From: CAYNLK01 sp964398055
GTDB taxonomy: Bacteria > Chloroflexota > Anaerolineae > 4572-78 > J111
Direction of reading: 5' to 3'
DNA: 37,611 bases
NCBI GenBank assembly: GCA_964398055.1
Contig: CAYNLK010000059.1
Coordinates: forward strand, 1-37,611
Shown: in pieces, positions 30,458-37,611 of the stretch
Position numbering within the stretch: the stretch's first letter is position 1
Layout of the letters: the number at the start of each line of letters is the position of its first letter
The notes under the pieces: generated by a model
Told to the model about the DNA's origin: nothing
What the model saw: the letters and a program-made list of their open reading frames with translations, nothing else
The model's database searches: none
Translations under genes and position numbers: made by a program

Positions 30458-30486
30458 ACTCTATTATTGCAAGGAGGCATTAATCT

Positions 30487-31374
30487 ATGAGAGATTTAGA
30501 ATTAACTAATGAACTGGTTGAACTGGTTCGGCGAGCGGCCACCGTTTTACCGGCCGATATGGAGGCCGCCCTGGTCCGGGCCAAAGCTGAGGAAGAGCCT
30601 GGCTCGGCGGCCGAGGGCGCGCTGGAGGCCATCCTGCAGAATGTCAGTATGGCCCGGGAGTTGTCAACCCCAATCTGCCAGGACACAGGCACGCCCATCT
30701 TTGAGATTTACTATCCGGTGGGCGTCTCCACCCGGGTCCTGGCCGAACAAATCCGCCAGGCCGTGGCGATTGCCACCCGCCGCGCCTACCTGCGCCCCAA
30801 CGCCGTCGATAGCCTGACCGGCAAAAACAGCGGCGACAACACTGGTGAAGATTTTCCCACGATGCACTTCCACGAGTGGGATCAGGATGCCATCCACATG
30901 GAACTGCTGTTGAAGGGCGGCGGCTGCGAGAACGTCTCGACCCAATATAAACTGCCGGAGGGCCGGTTCAAGGCCGGACGTGACCTGGAAGGGGTGCGCC
31001 GGGTGGTGCTCGACGCGGTGCACCAGGCCCAGGGTAAAGGTTGCGCCCCCGGCGTGTTGGGCGTGGCCATTGGCGGCGACCGGGGATCATCCTATATCAA
31101 AGCCAAGCAACAACTGCTACGACCGTTGGATGACCAAAATGCGGATGAGCAACTGGCCGGCCTGGAGGAACGGCTGCACCAGGAGGCCAACCAGCTCGGC
31201 ATCGGGCCGATGGGTTTTGGGGGCAAAACGACCGTGCTGGGGGTAAAAGTTGGCGCGCAACACCGCCTGCCGGCCTCTTATTTTGTCTCGGTGGCCTATA
31301 TGTGCTGGGCCAACCGCCGGGCCAGCATGGACGTAACTTTCAAGGGAGATGAGGTGGAGGTGACGTATGCCTAG
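30487..31374 (+). CDS. Class I fumarase-type hydro-lyase, alpha subunit
   Basis: This 295-residue protein is the alpha (N-terminal catalytic) subunit of the oxygen-sensitive [4Fe-4S] class I fumarate hydratase / tartrate dehydratase family. Candidate cluster Cys residues are in STPICQDTGTPIF (about residue 60), GGGCENVSTQ (about 140) and GKGCAPGVLGVAIGGDRG (about 190-200). It forms a complex with the beta subunit encoded next, with which it overlaps by eight bases. AAGGAGG precedes the ATG. Fumarate to malate is the most likely reaction, given the TCA context with fumC nearby, but tartrate or a related substrate cannot be excluded. Confidence 0.93.
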   Translation: MRDLELTNELVELVRRAATVLPADMEAALVRAKAEEEPGSAAEGALEAILQNVSMARELSTPICQDTGTPIFEIYYPVGVSTRVLAEQIRQAVAIATRRAYLRPNAVDSLTGKNSGDNTGEDFPTMHFHEWDQDAIHMELLLKGGGCENVSTQYKLPEGRFKAGRDLEGVRRVVLDAVHQAQGKGCAPGVLGVAIGGDRGSSYIKAKQQLLRPLDDQNADEQLAGLEERLHQEANQLGIGPMGFGGKTTVLGVKVGAQHRLPASYFVSVAYMCWANRRASMDVTFKGDEVEVTYA

Positions 31375-31981
31375 CTTGACCATTCCGATCTCGGTTGAGG
31401 ATATCCGCGCCCTGCACGTGGGCGACACCGTCTTTCTCAACGGCATCATCGTGCTGGGGCGAGATGCGGCCCATAAATTTATGGTCGAAAAGCTGATCCG
31501 CAACCCGGCCCCGCCGGAAGAAGCGGAACTGTACGCCGAACTCAAGCAACTGCTCGATGGCGGGGTGATCTACCATTGCGGGCCGGTGGTCAAAAAGCAT
31601 GACGATGGCTCCTGGTCCTTTGTGGCCGCCGGGCCAACCACCAGCATTCGCGAAGAAGTGTACCAGCCAGAAGTGATCGAGCATTTTAGGCTGCGCGGGG
31701 TGATCGGCAAGGGCGGCATGGGGCCTAACACTCTCAAAGCCTGCCAGGAGCACGGCGCGGTGTATTTCCACGCCATCGGTGGGGCTGCCACGTTGATTGC
31801 CCAGTCGGTTAAAGAGGTGGTCACCGTGCACAAGCTGGAGTTTGGCGTGCCGGAGGCCATGTGGGTGATCCGGGTGGAAGATTTTCCGGTGGTGGTAACG
31901 ATGGACAGCCACGGCCAAAGCATCCACGATCAGGTGGAGGCCCGCTCGCAGGCGAAATTGGCCGAACTGATCGGCGTTTGA
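31367..31981 (+). CDS. Class I fumarase-type hydro-lyase, beta subunit
   Basis: This 204-residue protein is the beta (C-terminal domain) subunit of the two-component class I fumarase/tartrate dehydratase. It aligns with the family through LHVGDTVFLNGIIVLGRDAAH near the N-terminus (interrupted by minor changes), IYHCGPVVKK, AAGPTTSIREE, VIGKGGMGPNTL and FHAIGGAATLIAQSVKEV. The overlap with the alpha gene implies coupled translation and a one-to-one complex. A short OsmC-like reading frame begins ten bases after its stop codon. Confidence 0.93.
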   Translation: MPSLTIPISVEDIRALHVGDTVFLNGIIVLGRDAAHKFMVEKLIRNPAPPEEAELYAELKQLLDGGVIYHCGPVVKKHDDGSWSFVAAGPTTSIREEVYQPEVIEHFRLRGVIGKGGMGPNTLKACQEHGAVYFHAIGGAATLIAQSVKEVVTVHKLEFGVPEAMWVIRVEDFPVVVTMDSHGQSIHDQVEARSQAKLAELIGV

Positions 31982-31990
31982 GATGATGAG

Positions 31991-32125
31991 ATGGAGATGA
32001 AAGTCGATATCGAGGCTGACCTGACCCAGGCGGAGAAAGAAGCCTTTGTGGCCGAAATCCGCTGCCGTTGTTCTGTCCTTGACAATGTGGAACACCCCAC
32101 GCCGGTAACCCTCAAGGTGGCTTAG
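31991..32125 (+). pseudogene. OsmC-like C-terminal fragment (44 codons)
   Basis: This short open frame starts at ATG 31991 (second ATG at 31997) and ends at TAG 32123-32125. Its product ends with IRCRCSVLDNVEHPTPVTLK, which resembles the last segment of OsmC/Ohr-family proteins (helix, Cys-pro-like centre, T-P-V beta strand). The remainder of an OsmC domain is missing because the fumarase beta gene ends just upstream. I read it as a remnant or a reduced domain. No strong ribosome site is present. The match is by eye and could be chance. Confidence 0.4.
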
Positions 32126-32188
32126 GGGCGCCAAAGCGAACGCGGCGCAATGGGGAATGAAGTTTGATTAGATCGGGGAGGAATTACG

Positions 32189-33580
<1,392 letters not shown>

Positions 33581-33669
33581 AAACTGGGACCAACTTCTCC
33601 ATCTTGCGCCCAACCCAACTGAGTCAGGATAGAAGGTCACTATAGCCAATCAGAATCAGGAGGCTGGCC

Positions 33670-33972
33670 GTGTATGCGCGAATAACCACTCTTCCGGTTG
33701 AACCAGGCCAACTGGAGGCAGCCATCAAGCTGATCCAGGGGTCTATTGCCCCGGTGCTGCAACAACAAGCAGGCTTTAAAGGCTGGTATCTGCTCACAGA
33801 CGCGGCCAAAAACAAGATAATGTCAATCACGCTGTGGGAGACAGAGGCTGAGCTGAGGGCAGGGCAGTTCAGCCCGGCTTACCAGGAACAGATCGCCAAG
33901 CTTTCCAGCCTGGCCGCCGGCCCGCCGGCCGTGGAACAATATGAAGTTAGCCACACCCTTTTCACAGATTAA
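33670..33972 (+). CDS. ABM-domain (antibiotic biosynthesis monooxygenase-like) protein
   Basis: This is a 100-residue ferredoxin-like-fold protein. Strand-helix elements include YARITTLPVEPGQLEAAIKL, the GFKGWYLLTD turn and MSITLWETEAELRA, all typical of the ABM superfamily (LsrG, YgiN and heme-oxygenase-like members). It starts with GTG (33670) behind CAGGAGG. Without catalytic residues that define a subgroup, the substrate is unknown; many such proteins are cofactor-free oxygenases or stress-related. It lies 41 bases before glutamate dehydrogenase and may be co-transcribed. Confidence 0.8.
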   Translation: MYARITTLPVEPGQLEAAIKLIQGSIAPVLQQQAGFKGWYLLTDAAKNKIMSITLWETEAELRAGQFSPAYQEQIAKLSSLAAGPPAVEQYEVSHTLFTD

Positions 33973-34013
33973 GGTTCTCTATTCTGAAGAGGTAGTCTAT
34001 CAGGAGGATGACG

Positions 34014-35333
34014 ATGAGCTTAGCCCCACCCGTCACCAGAGATGGGCATCCCATCACGGCAACAGTGCAAGACACGCCCGGGCTGCGCATGCTCTACTCG
34101 GCTTTGAATCATTTAGATGATGCCGCCGAACGGTTACAACTAAACCCTAATATCCACCGTATTTTGCGCACGTGTGAACGGTCACTCACGGTCTCGCTGC
34201 CGATTGAAACCGATGACGGCGAGATTGCAGTTTATACCGGTTACCGGGTGCAGCATACCACTGTCCGCGGGCCGGGTAAAGGCGGCGTCCGTTACCATGC
34301 CGACGTTACGCTGGAAGAAGTCACTGCCCTGGCCCAACTGATGACCTGGAAATGCGCTGTTCTTGACCTGCCCTATAGCGGCGCCAAAGGCGGGATTAGC
34401 GTGAGTCCCGAGACCCTGTCTGAATATGAACTGCGCCGGCTGACGCGGCGTTATACCTATGCCATTCTGCCCATCATTGGTCCCAAAAAAGATATCCCCG
34501 CCCCGGATGTGAATACCGATGAACGGACGATGGCCTGGATGAGCGACACCTACAGCATGCTGCGCGGCGAGGCCAGCCAGGAAATCGTGACCGGCAAGCC
34601 GATCATTTTGGGCGGCAGCCTGGGCCGGGCCGACGCCACCGGCCTGGGCGTGGCGATTGTGACCGAAAGCACCTTGAAGCGATATGGCTATCCGGTCACA
34701 GATGCGACTGTCGTCATCCAGGGATTTGGCAAAGTGGGCTACTGGTCGGCCCATTACCTGCGCCAGGACGGTTGCAAAATTATCGGCCTGAGCGATGTTT
34801 CCGGCGGTTATTACCATCCTCACGGCCTGGATGTGGAAGAGATGTTCAATTATATGAAAACATCGCCGACCCGGACCCTGGCCGGGTACGAAACGCCGGG
34901 TCTGGAAAAACTCTCCAATCAAGAATTATTGGCGCTCAAATGCGACGTGCTGATTCCGGCCGCGCTGGAGGACCAGATTACTTCGCTCAACGCCGACCAG
35001 ATTCAGGCCCGCTTTGTGGTCGAGGGCGCCAACGGCCCCACCAGTTCCACCGCCGACAAAATCCTTTATGCCCGCGGCGTAACGGTCGTGCCCGATATCT
35101 TAGCCAATGCCGGGGGAGTAACGGTCAGCTACTTTGAATGGGTTCAGGGCATCCAGGCTTTCTACTGGACCGTCGAAGAGGTGCAAAAGCAACTGCGGCG
35201 CTTCTTAAACAAGGCTTTTGAGCAGGTGTGCGATTTTAGCGAACAGAAAAATGTGTCGCTGCGGCAGGGCGCTTTTATGCTGGCGGTGGCGCGGGTGGCC
35301 GAAACGTTGGAGCAGCGCGGAATATTCCCCTAA
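34014..35333 (+). CDS. gdhA: Glutamate dehydrogenase (Glu/Leu/Phe/Val family)
   Basis: This enzyme of about 439 residues reversibly deaminates glutamate to 2-oxoglutarate with NAD(P). Motifs in order: GPGKGGVRYH and the catalytic-Lys region LPYSGAKGGI (about 110-120), the catalytic Asp in PAPDVNTDERTMAWMSDTYS (about 160-180), the nucleotide fold VIQGFGKVGYWSAHYL (about 235-250) and VEGANGPTSSTAD (about 340). Two ATGs compete: 34008 touches the ribosome site AGGAGG, so 34014, six bases downstream of it, is preferred. It is followed 17 bases later by a PLP decarboxylase gene, suggesting one transcript. Confidence 0.93.
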   Translation: MSLAPPVTRDGHPITATVQDTPGLRMLYSALNHLDDAAERLQLNPNIHRILRTCERSLTVSLPIETDDGEIAVYTGYRVQHTTVRGPGKGGVRYHADVTLEEVTALAQLMTWKCAVLDLPYSGAKGGISVSPETLSEYELRRLTRRYTYAILPIIGPKKDIPAPDVNTDERTMAWMSDTYSMLRGEASQEIVTGKPIILGGSLGRADATGLGVAIVTESTLKRYGYPVTDATVVIQGFGKVGYWSAHYLRQDGCKIIGLSDVSGGYYHPHGLDVEEMFNYMKTSPTRTLAGYETPGLEKLSNQELLALKCDVLIPAALEDQITSLNADQIQARFVVEGANGPTSSTADKILYARGVTVVPDILANAGGVTVSYFEWVQGIQAFYWTVEEVQKQLRRFLNKAFEQVCDFSEQKNVSLRQGAFMLAVARVAETLEQRGIFP

Positions 35334-35350
35334 TCGCACGGGAGAAGACG

Positions 35351-36697
35351 ATGAGAAAACTGCTAGAAAAAACGGCCGAACGCGCCATCCGTTACCGTGA
35401 GAGTTTGGCCGAGCGTCCGGTTGCGCCCTCCCCCACGGCGCTGGCCCAACTCAAACGATTCGACGAGCCTCTACCAGTCCACCCCACCGATCCTGAGCTG
35501 GTTCTGCAGCTACTAGACGAAATCGGCTCGCCGGGCACCATGGCCATGGCCGGGCCGCGATTTTTTGGTTTTGTGGTCGGCGGTTCGCTGCCGGTAACCC
35601 TGGCCGCCAACTGGCTGGCCGGGGCCTGGGATCAGAACAGCGCCCTCTACCAATCGACGCCGGGCACGGCCTTTATCGAGCAGGTGGCGCTGCGCTGGCT
35701 GCTCGATATCCTCAATCTGCCGCCCGAATCTGGGGGAGCCTTTGTAACCGGGGCTACGGTAGCCAACTTCACTGCCCTGGCCGCGGCCCGCCACGCGGTG
35801 CTACAACAGGCCGGCTGGAACGTGGAGGCCGACGGGCTGTTTGGCGCGCCGCCCATCACCGTGGTGGTTGGGGAGGAGGCTCACCCGACCCTGTTCAAAT
35901 CGTTGGGACTGCTGGGCCTGGGCCAGAATCGGGTGGTGCGGGCGCCGGTTGACCGGCAGGGACGGCTGCGGGTTGAGGCGCTGCCCCGGTTAGCCGGGCC
36001 GGCGATTGTGTGCACCCAGGCCGGCAATGTCAACACCGGCGCCTTTGACCCAATTGCCGAGATTTGCCAGCGCGCCCACCAGGCCGGAGCCTGGGTCCAC
36101 GTGGATGGCGCTTTTGGTCTGTGGGCCGCCGCGGTCCCGGCACGGGCGCACCTGGTGGCCGGGGTGGAGCAGGCCGATTCCTGGGCCACCGACGCCCACA
36201 AATGGCTCAACGTCCCCTACGACAGTGGTTTGGCCTTTGTGCGCAATGCCGACACGCTGCGGGCGGCCATGGCCATTACCGCCGAATATTTGCCGACCGC
36301 CTGCGAGCAACGAAATCCATCAGATTTCACCCCAGAACTGTCTCGCCGGGCCCGGGGCGTGGAAGTCTGGGCCGCGCTACGCTCACTGGGGCGATCAGGC
36401 GTAGCCGATCTTATCGAGCGGACCTGTAATTACGCCACGCGTCTGGCCGAAGGGCTGAGTGCCGCCGGTTACCAGGTGCTCAATGAGGTGGTCCTCAATC
36501 AGGTTCTGGTCTCTTTTGGCAACCCCGAGAAAACTCAGCGGGTCATCACCAACCTGCAAACCGAAGGGACCTGCTGGTGTGGCGGTACCGTTTGGCAGGG
36601 GCATACGGCCATGCGAATCAGCGTCTCCTCGTGGGCTACCACCGCAGCCGACATCGAACGCAGTCTGGCGGCCATTCTCAAGGTCGCGGCGAATTAG
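35351..36697 (+). CDS. Group II PLP-dependent decarboxylase
   Basis: This 448-residue enzyme belongs to the pyridoxal-dependent decarboxylase family (glutamate, aromatic amino acid and 2,4-diaminobutyrate decarboxylases). The PLP Lys is in TDAHKWLNVPYDSG (about residue 285), the metal-free Asp that contacts the ring is in VHVDGAFGLW (about 252), and FVTGATVANFTALAAARH (about 134-151) precedes. GGAGAAG lies before the ATG. It sits 17 bases after glutamate dehydrogenase, so glutamate could be a linked metabolite, but sequence alone does not fix the substrate. Some members act as aldehyde synthases. Confidence 0.9.
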   Translation: MRKLLEKTAERAIRYRESLAERPVAPSPTALAQLKRFDEPLPVHPTDPELVLQLLDEIGSPGTMAMAGPRFFGFVVGGSLPVTLAANWLAGAWDQNSALYQSTPGTAFIEQVALRWLLDILNLPPESGGAFVTGATVANFTALAAARHAVLQQAGWNVEADGLFGAPPITVVVGEEAHPTLFKSLGLLGLGQNRVVRAPVDRQGRLRVEALPRLAGPAIVCTQAGNVNTGAFDPIAEICQRAHQAGAWVHVDGAFGLWAAAVPARAHLVAGVEQADSWATDAHKWLNVPYDSGLAFVRNADTLRAAMAITAEYLPTACEQRNPSDFTPELSRRARGVEVWAALRSLGRSGVADLIERTCNYATRLAEGLSAAGYQVLNEVVLNQVLVSFGNPEKTQRVITNLQTEGTCWCGGTVWQGHTAMRISVSSWATTAADIERSLAAILKVAAN

Positions 36698-36812
36698 GCA
36701 ATTTCGACCGCTGCACGTATAATCGACACATTGACAACCACATCGCAACAACCACCTCGCCGAGGAGTCGTCACGAACCTGACGAGTTACCACCGAGAAT
36801 GAAAATCCGTAT

Positions 36813-36855
36813 CCGTAGGGCTGCCTGGCGTAGCTGTGCCAGGCGACCCCTACGG
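36813..36855. repeat. Imperfect hairpin repeat
   Basis: CCGTAGGG and CCCTACGG arms enclose GCCTGGC and GCCAGGC arms, with a two-base mismatch between the stems. The gap 36698-36889 otherwise holds no gene. The words resemble dispersed repeats of environmental genomes. Confidence 0.65.
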
Positions 36856-36889
36856 AAACCATTTATTTTCGCAGAAGGGATAGTAGCAA

Positions 36890-37318
36890 ATGACCCCCGA
36901 ACAACTGAAAGCGGCTATCCGCCAGATTGTCGAGGAAGGCTGGAACCGGGGCAACCTGGAAGTGATGGACAAGTATTACGCCCCCTACTATGTCAGGCAC
37001 AAGCCCCCTTTTCCCGACATCAACGGTCCGGCCGCAGCTAAGAAGTTTGTGGCCGACAGTCGCAACGCCTACCCTGACCAGCAGGTTACCATCCACGAGC
37101 TGGTGGCGGAAGGGAATCGGGTTGTCTCACGCTGGACCTTTAAGGGCACCCAGATCGGCGAGTCGTCCACCACCTCCGTGGCCGGCCCAGGCAAACGAGT
37201 GACTTTTTCCGGCTGCAACATTGCCCACTGGGAAAACGGTAAAATTGTGGAGGAGTGGGAATATTCGGACTGGTTAAATTTGCTGTACCAGTTCAACGGT
37301 ATCCGCTCTTTCTGGTAA
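36890..37318 (+). CDS. SnoaL-like polyketide-cyclase/ester-cyclase fold protein
   Basis: This 142-residue protein has the SnoaL/NTF2-like fold: an N-terminal helix (IRQIVEEGWNRGNLEVMDKY), the YYVRHKPPFPDINGPAAAKK segment and strands containing VTIHELVAEGNRVVSRWTFKGTQ, then the acidic FSGCNIAHWENGKIVEEWEY end. The His and Asp/Glu pockets are those common in SnoaL-like proteins. Most bacterial members have no known substrate. It is separated from the decarboxylase by a hairpin-containing gap, and the ATG has only a weak AAGGGA upstream. Confidence 0.85.
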   Translation: MTPEQLKAAIRQIVEEGWNRGNLEVMDKYYAPYYVRHKPPFPDINGPAAAKKFVADSRNAYPDQQVTIHELVAEGNRVVSRWTFKGTQIGESSTTSVAGPGKRVTFSGCNIAHWENGKIVEEWEYSDWLNLLYQFNGIRSFW

Positions 37319-37403
37319 ATCTGACCAGCAAAACTCACAAGAGCAGTGGATCTAATATCCGAAAGGTCTTTCAGGAGAAGCTGCCTCCGGGGGAAACACC
37401 GCC

Positions 37404-37611
37404 TTGAAAAACAATCAACAAGAAATCTTTGGCTGGGCGATGTATGACTGGGCCAACTCAGCCTTCAGCGTCACCGTAGTCACCACCTTTCTGGGACCGT
37501 ACCTGGTCAGCCTGGCCGAAGCGCAAGGGGGCACGGTTAACGTGCTGGGCTATCCGTTACAGGGTGAAGCCTTTTTCCCTTTTTGTGTCTCCATTTCTGT
37601 GGTGCTGCAAG
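37404..37611 (+). CDS. UMF1-family MFS transporter (partial, N-terminus)
   Basis: The first 69 codons of a membrane transporter are visible before the window ends. The product begins MKNNQQEIFGWAMYDWANSA and continues FSVTVVTTFLGPYLVSLAEA, matching the conserved N-terminal W-x-x-Y-D-W-A-N-S-A motif of the UMF1 / Atg22-like group of the major facilitator superfamily, with transmembrane segment 1 following. The start is TTG at 37404, with GGGGGAAA upstream. The substrate is unknown for this group; amino-acid efflux is known for the eukaryotic homologue. Confidence 0.82.
   Translation, partial: MKNNQQEIFGWAMYDWANSAFSVTVVTTFLGPYLVSLAEAQGGTVNVLGYPLQGEAFFPFCVSISVVLQ

Noticed and set aside
31340..32134. 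264-codon minus-strand frame over the fumarase beta gene
   Set aside because: It is antisense to a conserved gene and its content is unlike any protein family.

Overview
The window looks like a chromosomal segment of a moderately GC-rich bacterium. I infer Chloroflexota (Anaerolineae/Caldilineae-like) from the style of the multi-PAS kinases, the Thr-variant S41 protease, the RecA, the transcarbamylase/carbamate-kinase cluster and the many short tandem-word repeats between genes. No rRNA or tRNA gene is visible, so the phylum assignment is an inference. Most genes carry purine-rich ribosome binding sites; TTG and GTG starts are used several times.

Layout. (1) 21-6970, minus strand: a sensory cluster of two large PAS/GAF histidine kinases, a lone Rcp1-like receiver and a receiver-PAS-kinase protein that has lost its ATPase domain at the left edge. 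(2) 7232-8521: an exported S41 protease without the canonical catalytic Lys. (3) 8600-10674: a tyrosine recombinase, a gene-poor stretch with two inverted lox/dif-like half sites and a palindrome, and a small CxxC protein. (4) 10675-16088: recA under a consensus promoter with LexA-like boxes, then a GlcD/GlcF-like fused FAD/Fe-S dehydrogenase translationally coupled to a geranylgeranyl-reductase-like flavoprotein. (5) thyX on the minus strand.

(6) 17085-24023 is the most distinctive block. A GntR/UTRA regulator with a perfect 13-bp inverted-repeat operator precedes an ATCase-like transcarbamylase, a YgeW-like transcarbamylase, carbamate kinase, a threonine-synthase-like PLP enzyme and a TrpB/cysteine-synthase-like PLP enzyme. 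A strong terminator follows. The likely logic is phosphorolysis of N-carbamoylated amino compounds to carbamoyl phosphate, ATP formation by carbamate kinase, and breakdown of the released amino acid by the PLP enzymes. The four gaps between its five downstream genes each hold a different foldable array of 7- or 8-base words.

(7) 24519-27691: a class III-like sirtuin overlapping a DUF89/ARMT1-like phosphatase, facing a fusion of a degenerate CinA-like domain with an NMN-adenylyltransferase-like domain; this suggests an NAD/metabolite-repair neighbourhood. (8) 28231-30164: Mn-type superoxide dismutase, ferredoxin and a PIG-L deacetylase, the first two with near-consensus promoters and terminators. 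(9) 30487-33580: a two-subunit class I fumarase, a short OsmC-like remnant and a class II fumarase. (10) 33670-37318: an ABM-domain protein, glutamate dehydrogenase, a group II PLP decarboxylase and a SnoaL-like protein, then the start of a UMF1-type transporter running off the right edge.
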